The notes under the pieces: model-generated
The model's input: only the letters and a program-made list of their open reading frames with translations
Database searches by the model: none
Told to the model about the DNA's origin: nothing
DNA from: a virus
Reading direction: 5' to 3' (one strand)
IMG/VR virus record: IMGVR_UViG_3300037091_000423
Coordinates: 1 to 62,762 of that record
Length of the DNA: 62,762 bases
Shown: positions 47,811 through 54,699 of the stretch, piece by piece
How the letters are laid out: the number at the start of each line of letters is the position of its first letter
How positions within the stretch are numbered: the first letter of the stretch is position 1
Position numbers and translations under genes: made by a program

Positions 47811-47991
47811 CAAGCACCTCAGCAAAAATTTTATAGCAACTTCCACAGCGGTGTCCATAGTGAGCTACTAAACAACCTGGACGTCCCTCTGGACATGGTA
47901 TTGAGGTGAAATGTAAATCTCCACCACAAGATGGACAAGTGCCTGATTTTTTGGGCTTAGGCGGTTCTGGGTATATTATTTCTTCAAACAT
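47803..47991 (-). CDS. Zinc-ribbon protein, 62 aa
   Basis: CPSCGGDLHFTSIPCPEG, HRCGSCYKIF: four or more Cys as a ribbon. Pro-rich N-terminus. Upstream of 47535-47810 and coupled to it. Confidence 0.72.
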   Translation of the reverse strand: MFEEIIYPEPPKPKKSGTCPSCGGDLHFTSIPCPEGRPGCLVAHYGHRCGSCYKIFAEVLDV

Positions 47992-47993
47992 GA

Positions 47994-48260
47994 TTATTCG
48001 ATATGAACCTTGAACTTCATAATGATTTTGAATACTTCATCGGCTAATCTCGAGTAAAGGATAGCGTCAAGATTCGTTTTGCCTCTGAGGGCTTGATAGT
48101 CTGTTTCTGCCCACATAGACCAAGAGATGAAAGTTTTCTTCCCATCGATTATCAAGTATCTTCTTTGTTCAAAAGTGTCTGGGTCGACTAGTATTTGAAC
48201 TTCAAATTTATTCAGCGGGAAATCTTTTGACATCCCTTCTACAAGTTCTTGATCGGTCAT
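47994..48260 (-). CDS. Hypothetical protein, 88 aa
   Basis: Beta strands around RRYLIIDGKKTFISWSMWAE, tail DEVFKIIMKFKVHIE. Follows tRNA-Lys. Function unknown. Confidence 0.62.
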   Translation of the reverse strand: MTDQELVEGMSKDFPLNKFEVQILVDPDTFEQRRYLIIDGKKTFISWSMWAETDYQALRGKTNLDAILYSRLADEVFKIIMKFKVHIE

Positions 48261-48270
48261 ATTTTTTCCT

Positions 48271-48344
48271 TGAGCTCGCCCGGACTCGAACCGGGAACCG
48301 GCAATTTAAAGGACTGCGACTCTACCGAATTGAGCTACGAGCCC
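48271..48344 (-). tRNA. tRNA-Lys(TTT) copy 1
   Basis: Acceptor GGGCTCG/CGAGCTC, anticodon arm GCAGT CCTTTAA ATTGC (C33), T-arm CCCGG/CCGGG. Confidence 0.88.
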
Positions 48345-48400
48345 GCTAGAAATTTAGTATTAATCAAGTGTTTAATTCTTGACACAGCAGATCGTGCCAT
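48335..48400 (-). CDS. Possible 21-aa peptide ending in tRNA-Lys
   Basis: AAAGGAGG nine bases before ATG 48398-48400; MARSAVSRIKHLINTKFLAGS, with TAG inside the tRNA D-arm. The strong ribosome site is the main support; length is short. Confidence 0.35.
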   Translation of the reverse strand: MARSAVSRIKHLINTKFLAGS

Positions 48401-48431
48401 TAGTAGGGTCCTCCTTTTATATTAAATTTTA

Positions 48432-48506
48432 TGAGCTCGCCCGGATTTGAACCGGGAATTGTCCAGATTAAGAGTCTGGTGCCATACCGGGTTAGGCGAC
48501 GAGCCC
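48432..48506 (-). tRNA. tRNA-Lys(CTT)
   Basis: Acceptor GGGCTCG/CGAGCTC, anticodon arm CCAGA CTCTTAA TCTGG, T-arm CCCGG/CCGGG. Confidence 0.92.
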
Positions 48507-48509
48507 AAG

Positions 48510-49112
48510 CTATATTATTTCCTTTAGTCTTTTAGACATCAATATTTTTTGTCGTTCTTTATAAGAAAGGTATTTTTTCAAATACTCTCTTGCATGCCCC
48601 TTATTAGCATTTCTCCCACCAAAAGTTTCTGTCTGTCTATGACAATTAGGACAAATGGCTCTAAGATTTTCTCTTGAAAAATCACTAGAATCACCATTAA
48701 TATGATCTACATCAAAAATTAATTCTTTACCGTTCCAGACGTTTTCATTTCCGCAAATTGCACATTTGTTATTTTGATACTCAATCAATAAAGGTCTAAT
48801 AGCTTTGCTTTTAGTTAGTAAGCCTTTACCCAAAAGATCTTTATTTCGTATACGATTTCTTAGGGCTTTAGTTATGCCGCCCCTTTTCAATTCTTCGTAT
48901 GTAAAAATATGCGTTTTTCTTTTCTCTTTTGGCACCCAACATTCTCTGCCCTTTAGCGATTTAGAAACTCTCTCGTTTATGTCTTGACGTTTTTCTTTGC
49001 TTGAAAATCCCTTTGCGCATCTTTTAGAACAAAAACGCTGAAGTTCTTTTTTAGATCTTTTACTTTTACGATAATCAGATGTTATCTTGTTGTTGCAATA
49101 TTCGCAAATCAT
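48510..49112 (-). CDS. HNH endonuclease, 200 aa
   Basis: ATG 49110-49112 has AGGAG upstream, itself after AAGATAATT. N-terminal zinc finger (CEYCNNKITSDYR ... CSKRC) and HNH core (CAICGNENVWNGKE, FDVDHINGDSSD, RAICPNCHRQTETF). Ends three bases before tRNA-Lys(CTT). Confidence 0.87.
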   Translation of the reverse strand: MICEYCNNKITSDYRKSKRSKKELQRFCSKRCAKGFSSKEKRQDINERVSKSLKGRECWVPKEKRKTHIFTYEELKRGGITKALRNRIRNKDLLGKGLLTKSKAIRPLLIEYQNNKCAICGNENVWNGKELIFDVDHINGDSSDFSRENLRAICPNCHRQTETFGGRNANKGHAREYLKKYLSYKERQKILMSKRLKEII

Positions 49113-49137
49113 GAATCGAACTCCTAACATAAGATAT

Positions 49138-49146
49138 AATTATCTT
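49138..49146 (-). promoter_or_regulatory. AAGATAATT motif with separate ribosome site
   Basis: Upstream of the HNH gene; AGGAG lies between motif and ATG. Confidence 0.53.
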
Positions 49147-49166
49147 GTATGTTCTCAGTTCGAAAG

Positions 49167-49391
49167 TTAAATCAATCCTCTTAATCTTATTTTAGTTTTT
49201 ATTTTGACGTCTTTAACTTTTTTGAACTTGTGTTTAGTTTCTCCCCACTCATCGACAATATTACTCCTCAAAGTTGAGGTTGAAATATCGAGATGATCTA
49301 CTTCAATATGTCTGTCCTCAATTTTTCGTATTATAAAGTAGATTCCACTTTTATAGCGATAGAGTGTGTTGATTTTTGGTTTAAAGTTCAT
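49167..49391 (-). CDS. SH3-like protein, 74 aa
   Basis: NFKPKINTLYRYKSGIYFII then strands (HIEVDHLDISTSTLR) and tail KTKIRLRGLI. Member of the SH3-like set. Function unknown. Confidence 0.64.
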   Translation of the reverse strand: MNFKPKINTLYRYKSGIYFIIRKIEDRHIEVDHLDISTSTLRSNIVDEWGETKHKFKKVKDVKIKTKIRLRGLI

Positions 49392-49396
49392 ATTAA

Positions 49397-49645
49397 TTAT
49401 GCATTAGCCAGTTCAAGTAATACATCGCCATGGCAAACTTTAGGCGAGCACCAGCAACCTAACGTTTTACCTTTTAGCTCTGGTAGACAGGACATCAAAT
49501 ATTCATTCTTGAGAATCCAATCTCTATACTTTTCTACAACTTCTTCTCGTGTGCCGTCTTTGCCAATTACGTAAGGATTACCCCAGCGAGACGGTCTTCC
49601 AATGTAAATATCATAGGGTTCTTTTTTGCAATGTACTACTTTCAT
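49397..49645 (-). CDS. DUF4326-domain protein, 82 aa
   Basis: KKEPYDIYIGRPSRWGNPYV, then KYRDWIL, LKGKTLGCWCSPKVCHGDVL: the DUF4326 signature common in phages. ATG overlaps the upstream TGA (ATGA). Function of the family unknown. Confidence 0.88.
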   Translation of the reverse strand: MKVVHCKKEPYDIYIGRPSRWGNPYVIGKDGTREEVVEKYRDWILKNEYLMSCLPELKGKTLGCWCSPKVCHGDVLLELANA

Positions 49646-49797
49646 TTTTTCAAATTTTGACATAAAGGACACATTGGATATTTACAAGAATTCTCTGGAT
49701 CTCTTTTTCGATAGTCCTTACATAATAAAGACAAAGTGGATCTTATACCACTCAAGAGGTTATTGTATTCTTCTTCCCAATTTATTTCATTATCCAT
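49642..49797 (-). CDS. Small Cys protein, 51 aa
   Basis: ATG 49795-49797 directly after tRNA-Met; the frame's earlier ATG lies in the tRNA. MDNEINWEEEYNNLLSGIRS then CKYPMCPLCQ as a metal knuckle. Function unknown. Confidence 0.58.
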   Translation of the reverse strand: MDNEINWEEEYNNLLSGIRSTLSLLCKDYRKRDPENSCKYPMCPLCQNLKK

Positions 49798-49799
49798 AG

Positions 49800-49872
49800 T
49801 AGTGAAGGTGGGACTCGAACCCACGGTAGGCAGAATATGAGTCTGCTGAATTAGCCGCTATTCTACTTCACC
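49800..49872 (-). tRNA. tRNA with CAT anticodon (Met, or Ile if modified)
   Basis: Acceptor GGTGAAG/CTTCACT, anticodon arm GCAGA CTCATAT TCTGC, T-arm GTGGG/CCCAC. Identity (initiator, elongator or lysidine-Ile) cannot be decided by eye. Confidence 0.9.
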
Positions 49873-50179
49873 AAGTGTGTTGTATTTCAGAAGCACGTTT
49901 GATGTTGCCACTAAATATGCGATCAAAAAGCTCATTAAAGATTTCGTTCTTACCATATACTCGGCCAAACTTATAGGCAACATCACTAGGTTCTTCTGCA
50001 AATGGCGGCCGCTTAAGAAAGAAGCTCATAGCCTTAGTGTCAAGGTGATGGTTGTATAACAACTTAACCATTATGTAATCTTTCTTAACTGCTTCTACTC
50101 GAAAGAGTAGATCATTGTTATTATTCGAATTCTCTACGTGATAAATAAAGAACTCGCCGACTTTATATTTATTGACCAT
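49868..50179 (-). CDS. SH3-like protein, 103 aa
   Basis: NKYKVGEFFIYHVENSNNNN then LFRVEAVKKDYIMVKLLY. Stop TGA lies in the acceptor of the CAT tRNA. Overlaps the upstream gene by 11 bases. Function unknown. Confidence 0.65.
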   Translation of the reverse strand: MVNKYKVGEFFIYHVENSNNNNDLLFRVEAVKKDYIMVKLLYNHHLDTKAMSFFLKRPPFAEEPSDVAYKFGRVYGKNEIFNELFDRIFSGNIKRASEIQHTW

Positions 50180-50399
50180 AACCCTTTTCTTTTCGGTAAT
50201 CTCTTAGGCTTTTAGCCTTGAAGAGCGCTGTGATTAGTTTCATTTCTTCTTCTGCGACTATTGGAAATTCATCAGAATTCCTGTCATTGTACACTAGTAA
50301 TAATTTAGTCTTGTTTTGAAAATGGAACATTAAGCTTCCAATAGCCCATAAGTCTATTTTGTCTTTACTTAAGTATAAATGCTTAATCAAGATATTCAC
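50169..50399 (-). CDS. Hypothetical protein, 76 aa
   Basis: Strand-rich (AIGSLMFHFQNKTKLLLVYN), tail LITALFKAKSLRDYRKE. Function unknown. Confidence 0.6.
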   Translation of the reverse strand: MNILIKHLYLSKDKIDLWAIGSLMFHFQNKTKLLLVYNDRNSDEFPIVAEEEMKLITALFKAKSLRDYRKEKGYGQ

Positions 50400-50622
50400 C
50401 GCTCAATCTGAAAGCGTTAAATATCATATCTCTATATTGTTTTGATGTTGGATGACTTTCATCATAGTCAGCGTAGGGAGCAAGTATTTGTATATAGTCG
50501 TCTCTTGTAGAAGGTAATGCATATACTATGCCATCTTTTCTAACGCCTATAACATAAAAGGGTTTCTTATCAATACCCTGTAAAATTTTACCAATATATC
50601 GTGTAGCTGATTTAAGTTCCAT
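50383..50622 (-). CDS. Hypothetical protein, 79 aa
   Basis: ATRYIGKILQGIDKKPFYVI then strands; tail YRDMIFNAFRLSGEYLD. Overlaps both neighbours. Function unknown. Confidence 0.6.
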   Translation of the reverse strand: MELKSATRYIGKILQGIDKKPFYVIGVRKDGIVYALPSTRDDYIQILAPYADYDESHPTSKQYRDMIFNAFRLSGEYLD

Positions 50623-50851
50623 GGATCTTGAAAGCTGCCTTTATCATTTTATGTTTTCCAATATCTGGGTCGGCTATTTTTACGAACTCTTTTGTTTGAA
50701 GCCACCGCGTTTCTCGGCTCATCTTAATTAAACCTTTGGTCTTGTGTATCATAAGAATCTTAGTAGTTTCACCAGATGCTGATTGTCTAGTTACTATACC
50801 AATTGACGAGGATCGTTCTAGAATAGTTCCAACTTTTATTTCAGCAGTCAC
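50612..50851 (-). CDS. SH3-like protein, 79 aa
   Basis: GTG 50849-50851 overlaps the upstream stop (TAGTG). EIKVGTILERSSSIGIVTRQ then strands; tail KMIKAAFKIHGT. Function unknown. Confidence 0.6.
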   Translation of the reverse strand: MTAEIKVGTILERSSSIGIVTRQSASGETTKILMIHKTKGLIKMSRETRWLQTKEFVKIADPDIGKHKMIKAAFKIHGT

Positions 50852-51033
50852 TATTTTTTAAAGTATTCTATTGCGGACAATATTAAGGCTATTACTAATG
50901 CTATAATTCCGCCGAACCAATCACCAATAATAAACTGTCTAATCGCTATAGCTAAAAGTCCAAATCCACTAATGTATTTAACAACAAAATTTTTTGCAGT
51001 AGCTATGAGCGTTTTTACATTTTCAAGCGTCAT
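50851..51033 (-). CDS. Small membrane protein, holin-like, 60 aa
   Basis: AAAGGAGAG before ATG. Two hydrophobic segments (FGLLAIAIRQFIIG and FGGIIALVIALILSAIEYF) with a charged C-terminus. Size and layout allow a holin, but no lysis gene is adjacent. Confidence 0.66.
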   Translation of the reverse strand: MTLENVKTLIATAKNFVVKYISGFGLLAIAIRQFIIGDWFGGIIALVIALILSAIEYFKK

Positions 51034-51055
51034 TTGATCTCTCCTTTCTGCAATA

Positions 51056-51080
51056 AGGGCCAGCGCATAAGACTGGCCCT
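51056..51080 (-). terminator. Probable terminator
   Basis: AGGGCCAG/CTGGCCCT, eight base pairs, flanked by ATAAG/CTTAT; weak T-run on the minus strand. Follows 51101-51334. Confidence 0.5.
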
Positions 51081-51100
51081 CTTATGCTTCAATTATTTTA

Positions 51101-51334
51101 TTATCCCCAGATTTGCCTTGCATCCATCGGATACTTTGAACCACTTCCATCAACTACATAGCTTTTTGTTTTATTGCATCCAGGGATAGTGCATTTTTCT
51201 AAAACAGCTTTTACTCTAACGTTCTCTTTGACGCCGCCCGCAATTCCTGTGAAGTTGACTCTGCCAATTTTCTCTTTCGCAACTTCGAATTGGTGCTTGT
51301 GTAATTTTTCGTTGAGTAATTTGTCGAGCTTCAT
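51101..51334 (-). CDS. Hypothetical protein, 77 aa
   Basis: MKLDKLLNEKLHKHQFEVAK, strands, then CTIPGCNK. The start resembles other MKLNE-type openings. Start overlaps the upstream stop. Function unknown. Confidence 0.63.
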   Translation of the reverse strand: MKLDKLLNEKLHKHQFEVAKEKIGRVNFTGIAGGVKENVRVKAVLEKCTIPGCNKTKSYVVDGSGSKYPMDARQIWG

Positions 51335-51543
51335 TAGTCTTTCTTTACTTCTTCAGTAGCGGCCCAAACTAATGTGCCATGCTCATCTGAGTCTTCAACT
51401 CTGGGCAGTTTTCTATAACCCTTTCGTGCGTGATATCCACCGCGAGGATCAGGAATAGGATCTTTGCCAGATACAGAGTATCCGAGTCTTCGAGCAATCT
51501 CTCTTGGGTCAAGAGGATCTTTAGGTGCTTCTTTTTCTAGCAT
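51334..51543 (-). CDS. Hypothetical protein, 69 aa
   Basis: Charged and Pro/Gly-rich (DPREIARRLGYSVSGKDPIP), no fold recognised. Confidence 0.6.
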   Translation of the reverse strand: MLEKEAPKDPLDPREIARRLGYSVSGKDPIPDPRGGYHARKGYRKLPRVEDSDEHGTLVWAATEEVKKD

Positions 51544-51547
51544 GTTA

Positions 51548-51862
51548 TTACTTCTTGGTGTATGGGCCTAGATTTCCAGCATCACCATCACCTTCGCCAT
51601 AGTTGTTCCCTTCCATCGGAAAACCTTTCCCAGCTGGATTAGGTCTCTTTGCGAGTGGAGCTTGTGGTTTTTGAACATAACTATCAGTATCTGACTTTCC
51701 ACCATAAGTGGTGACCTGTGTTGGATACTTGCTCATCTTGTCTTCTGCCATTGGTTTGGCCTCCTTCATTGCTTGAACTTTGGCTACAGACGTCTTTAAA
51801 CGCTCTACTGCCGCCTGTAGCTTCATGCGCGCTTCCTCTAATCTTTGTTCTTGATCAGTCAT
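51548..51862 (-). CDS. Hypothetical protein, 104 aa
   Basis: N-terminal coiled coil (EQRLEEARMKLQAAVERLKT), then low-complexity Pro/Gly/Asn. AAGATAATC two bases before ATG. Function unknown. Confidence 0.65.
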   Translation of the reverse strand: MTDQEQRLEEARMKLQAAVERLKTSVAKVQAMKEAKPMAEDKMSKYPTQVTTYGGKSDTDSYVQKPQAPLAKRPNPAGKGFPMEGNNYGEGDGDAGNLGPYTKK

Positions 51863-51864
51863 GA

Positions 51865-51873
51865 GATTATCTT
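51865..51873 (-). promoter_or_regulatory. AAGATAATC start-site motif
   Basis: Two bases before ATG 51862. Confidence 0.48.
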
Positions 51874-51894
51874 GTGTGTTGGAGGCTAGAAAAT

Positions 51895-52065
51895 TTACTT
51901 TGTGATAAGCTTACGGACTATTTCTTCGTGGCATTTAGGACAATAACCAATAGTGACCTTGTCGTTACGTTCATTTTTTTCCCATTTAACGTTGTCTACT
52001 TTGCCTCGGCAGTTGGTGCAGAAATAAATAGGTGTGAACTCTTTGTTGGTATCTTTGGTTTCCAT
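51895..52065 (-). CDS. Zinc-ribbon protein, 56 aa
   Basis: CTNCRGKVDN (about 16-19) and CPKCHEEIVRK (about 42-45): four-Cys ribbon. Between 51548 and 52084 genes with small gaps. Function unknown. Confidence 0.66.
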   Translation of the reverse strand: METKDTNKEFTPIYFCTNCRGKVDNVKWEKNERNDKVTIGYCPKCHEEIVRKLITK

Positions 52066-52083
52066 AGAGTCAATTATGCTCTC

Positions 52084-52470
52084 TTAATACCATTCGACGT
52101 CAACCTTTTTGTTCCACCATTTTGGATCTTCTTTTGTTAAAAGCAATAGAGTGGCTACTCTATGATTACCGTCGCTGAACTTATTACTAGTGATTTGAAT
52201 TGGCGGCATTTTGACATCTGGATGTTCTTTAGTATATTTGACGTATTTTAAGACAGTCTGATAAACTCCCCAATCTTTAGCGTCAGGATCTGGATCTGAG
52301 CCATCGTGTATTTTTTCAATGTCTTTCCAATAGTATGCCCCAGGTATTTTTTTGAGTAGATCGAAGAGCTCTTTAAACGTCATAGTTTTCTTCTTTATTG
52401 GCGCTTTCTTAGTTTCAGCTGCTCCACCAGAAGAGCCCATAGGAGCTTTTAAGACTTCGTTTAATTTCAT
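52084..52470 (-). CDS. ParB-like domain protein, 128 aa
   Basis: MKLNEVLKAPMGSS opening; PPIQITSNKFSDGNHRVATL near residues 90-110 fits the ParB/sulfiredoxin fold (DGNHR in place of DGxHR). A phage host-takeover or partition-type nuclease role is possible. AAGATAACT three bases before ATG. Confidence 0.68.
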   Translation of the reverse strand: MKLNEVLKAPMGSSGGAAETKKAPIKKKTMTFKELFDLLKKIPGAYYWKDIEKIHDGSDPDPDAKDWGVYQTVLKYVKYTKEHPDVKMPPIQITSNKFSDGNHRVATLLLLTKEDPKWWNKKVDVEWY

Positions 52471-52472
52471 AA

Positions 52473-52481
52473 AGTTATCTT
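52473..52481 (-). promoter_or_regulatory. AAGATAACT start-site motif
   Basis: Three bases before ATG 52470. Confidence 0.47.
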
Positions 52482-52798
52482 ACATGTTTTATAGTTAACG
52501 TATCTTCAGGAGAGACTGAGATATCGTGGCGATCTATTTCCCCTAATTTACTGCCATCATAATCGAATATTTCAATAGATTTTATACAAGTATGTTTTTT
52601 GAATGTAAGTGTTCTATTTAGAGTTTGAAAAGCTTCTCGAGACATTACTATAAACAAGTAGCTATCCCATATTTCCCAATCAGTCCACTCTTTGCATGTT
52701 AATTTCAAGTCTGTGGGACAGTGGCTTGCTATTCTCTTAACGCAGGTTTCGCAGGTTTGATTTTTGAGTAGTTGCTTAGTCAGATGCTTTTTTATCAT
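52475..52798 (-). CDS. LLK-CxxC family protein with C-terminal extension, 107 aa
   Basis: KKHLTKQLLKNQTCETCVKR, HCPTDLK, LTCKEWTDWE. A 55-residue strand-rich extension (FLIVMSREAFQTLNRTLTFK) is shared with the next gene, so these two form a subfamily. Confidence 0.68.
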   Translation of the reverse strand: MIKKHLTKQLLKNQTCETCVKRIASHCPTDLKLTCKEWTDWEIWDSYLFIVMSREAFQTLNRTLTFKKHTCIKSIEIFDYDGSKLGEIDRHDISVSPEDTLTIKHVR

Positions 52799-53141
52799 GT
52801 AGAGATGCTGTCAAACTTATATCTGCGTTGAGCCAATAACTAAATGCTTTAGTAAATAGCTGTTCGCCTTTTTGATCTATGATGATTAAAGTTTCTAAAT
52901 AAAGAGTCTTATCAAAATTCAAAGTGATTGGAATGTTGTGCATGAAGTCTTCTTTTGAAACCATCACAGTTAATTTGCCTTTATCCATAGCCGTCCAATT
53001 TTTACAAGTAGGTAAGTCGGGCAAGAAAGACTTATGCCGAAAGCAGCACTTCGTTTTATCTGTGCCTATTACGCCTTGATTGATACAGAACTCGCAGGTC
53101 TTATCTTTAAGGAGATATTTAGTTCGAGTCTTTCTCCACAT
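52776..53141 (-). CDS. LLK-CxxC family protein with C-terminal extension, 121 aa
   Basis: RKTRTKYLLKDKTCEFCINQ, KCCFRHK, PTCKNWTAMD, then MVSKEDFMHNIPITLNFDKT as in the previous gene. Confidence 0.68.
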   Translation of the reverse strand: MWRKTRTKYLLKDKTCEFCINQGVIGTDKTKCCFRHKSFLPDLPTCKNWTAMDKGKLTVMVSKEDFMHNIPITLNFDKTLYLETLIIIDQKGEQLFTKAFSYWLNADISLTASLHDKKASD

Positions 53142-53323
53142 TAATTCAAAAGAGCTGCGTCTTTCTCGGTAGAGTGTTGAGGATACATTGTGGGAGGTCC
53201 GACCTCGACGCTTTCGATAGGAGTGTAGCTGTCTTCATCAATCCCACTGTTGAAATTGAACACTTCCATGTCGGGATCTAACTTCTGGAGCCGCTCAATC
53301 AAATCTCTGACTTTCATTGCCAT
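53141..53323 (-). CDS. Hypothetical protein, 60 aa
   Basis: GGAG before ATG. KVRDLIERLQKLDPDMEVFN resembles the short DUF found in many phages (VKDLIEELKKLDPDAEV) that regulates or caps other proteins. Acidic. Confidence 0.7.
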   Translation of the reverse strand: MAMKVRDLIERLQKLDPDMEVFNFNSGIDEDSYTPIESVEVGPPTMYPQHSTEKDAALLN

Positions 53324-53340
53324 AGTTTCTCCCTACAATG

Positions 53341-53362
53341 AAGGCGGTGTTGCCACCGCCTT
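53341..53362 (-). terminator. Hairpin between 53407 and 53323 genes
   Basis: AAGGCGGTG/CACCGCCTT, nine base pairs with a four-base loop; no T-run on the minus strand. Termination or mRNA protection. Confidence 0.42.
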
Positions 53363-53406
53363 AGATAATCCAACATGGTCTGTTGGATATTTACCGGATT
53401 TACTTG

Positions 53407-53607
53407 TTAGAAGTTTTCGAAGGGATCGAATTCACCGAGCTCTTCCTCGTCGCGAAGGGCCATCTCGATATCAAAGAGATCGTCGTTGATCTCCATATCG
53501 ACTGCTTCCGCTTCGGCAGCCGCCTCAAGATCTTCCAAGTAGGCCTGAGCCTCTTCGGGATCTTCCCTTTCCAGCTCTGCCAAAACCTTTGAATCAAAGC
53601 CGCTCAT
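53407..53607 (-). CDS. Very acidic small protein, 66 aa
   Basis: CAGGAGGATC before ATG. About half the residues are Asp, Glu or Ala (LEREDPEEAQAYLEDLEAAA). DNA-mimic or anti-restriction proteins look like this, but so do other acidic phage proteins. Confidence 0.72.
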   Translation of the reverse strand: MSGFDSKVLAELEREDPEEAQAYLEDLEAAAEAEAVDMEINDDLFDIEMALRDEEELGEFDPFENF

Positions 53608-53652
53608 TGAATTGATCCTCCTGTAGCTTCATAATAAGCTACTGTCGAAACT

Positions 53653-53946
53653 CTACTGATATGGAATTGTTTCGGCTAATTGCTTGAGAAAAGCTTGAGC
53701 TTCAGCGCTATTATTAAAACAAAGATATATCGGAGTATTGTTACTTTTAAGCCAAACTTCAACAAATCTATTGTTGTTTTCAAGCTGTGCAGCTGCAAGA
53801 ATTTCGTGTGGCAAAATAACAAAAGCCGCTTTGTTTTCCCATCCTCCCGTGATAATAGTTTTGTTTACTACAGGAGGAGTTGAGGGTGCAGCAAATATAA
53901 GTGCCGTTAAAAATAGCATGACCCCTATTACAAATAGCTTCTTCAT
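53653..53946 (-). CDS. Exported small protein, 97 aa
   Basis: Signal peptide KKLFVIGVMLFLTALIFAAP, no lipobox. Soluble domain (NKAAFVILPHEILAAAQLEN). GAAGGAGC before ATG. Would act in the periplasm or outside; function unknown. Confidence 0.74.
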   Translation of the reverse strand: MKKLFVIGVMLFLTALIFAAPSTPPVVNKTIITGGWENKAAFVILPHEILAAAQLENNNRFVEVWLKSNNTPIYLCFNNSAEAQAFLKQLAETIPYQ

Positions 53947-53947
53947 G

Positions 53948-54040
53948 TTAGAGCTCCTTCAACGATCGACGAATTTCAGTGAGATATTCTATTGCCTTTG
54001 CAACACTCCAAGCATGAACCATGTCAGTGCTCTTTGTCAC
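53948..54040 (-). CDS. Possible 30-aa peptide
   Basis: GTG 54038-54040 to TAA 53948, helical (VAKAIEYLTEIRRSLKEL). Its end contains the ribosome site of the exported protein, suggesting coupling. Low support. Confidence 0.35.
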   Translation of the reverse strand: MTKSTDMVHAWSVAKAIEYLTEIRRSLKEL

Positions 54041-54045
54041 ATCAT

Positions 54046-54516
54046 CTACAGTGATAGTTTTGCGAAGCGGAGTGTCGGACCGGACCAGTCAATGCTGATC
54101 ACCCTGTGTCGGTAGCCAATTTCAATAAAACCTTGGTCAATCTTCACCAGCCACCAGCGATCGTCTCGTTCAGGATCGTAGCAGTTAACTAGGCAATGCA
54201 TCTTTTCTGGTCTTTCAAAGCCGGCCGAGATGAACCATGCCCTTACTGTTTCTTCTTTGAGGAGATCTGCCTCTTTGTCATACTTCGGCTTTCGATAAGC
54301 GGGATCATCTTCAAAGCGTCCATAAATCGTGAAGCCTTCAAAGTCGTGACCGTCAGTAGTACCTGCACGAACTACAGCTACTTCTTGTGTCGCTGGGTCA
54401 TTGAACATCTCAACGACGTCGGCTGGTAATCCGCAGTCGTCAGACTGAGGGCCTGACACATGGATGTATCCAGTGATCTTCGGTCTGCCAGAGCCATGAG
54501 CCGTGCCCAGCCTCAT
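54046..54516 (-). CDS. Hypothetical protein, 156 aa
   Basis: GC-richer codons. Strands with FTIYGRFEDDPAYRKPKYDK and CYDPERDDRWWLVKIDQGFI. ATG overlaps the eL13-like stop (ATGA). Not recognised. Confidence 0.68.
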   Translation of the reverse strand: MRLGTAHGSGRPKITGYIHVSGPQSDDCGLPADVVEMFNDPATQEVAVVRAGTTDGHDFEGFTIYGRFEDDPAYRKPKYDKEADLLKEETVRAWFISAGFERPEKMHCLVNCYDPERDDRWWLVKIDQGFIEIGYRHRVISIDWSGPTLRFAKLSL

Positions 54517-54689
54517 ATTTTTAGCGCTTCACAATTGATGTTGTGCGTAGTCTTTCGGCGTCGGTCAAAGAGAAGACCGCTTGCCTTTAGATCAGCTACA
54601 GTCATGCTCACCTTAGCTAACTCCCCATGGCTGAAGCCTTTACCCTTGCGATAATAACGATGTCCATTTGCAAAAACCTTTGCTCTCAT
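54513..54689 (-). CDS. eL13-like short domain protein, 58 aa
   Basis: GGGGGAAAT before ATG 54687-54689. KGKGFSHGELAKVSMTVADL then ASGLLFDRRRKTTHNINCEA matches the core of eukaryotic/archaeal ribosomal protein eL13 (GRGFxxxEL, A...GIxVDxRRR, N...LK). A few bacteria carry such domains. A role with the ribosome or RNA is inference. Confidence 0.6.
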   Translation of the reverse strand: MRAKVFANGHRYYRKGKGFSHGELAKVSMTVADLKASGLLFDRRRKTTHNINCEALKI

Positions 54690-54699
54690 ATTTCCCCCG

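Noticed and set aside
50851-51033. Firm holin assignment
   Set aside because: Two hydrophobic segments fit, but no endolysin neighbour or dual start; kept only as holin-like.
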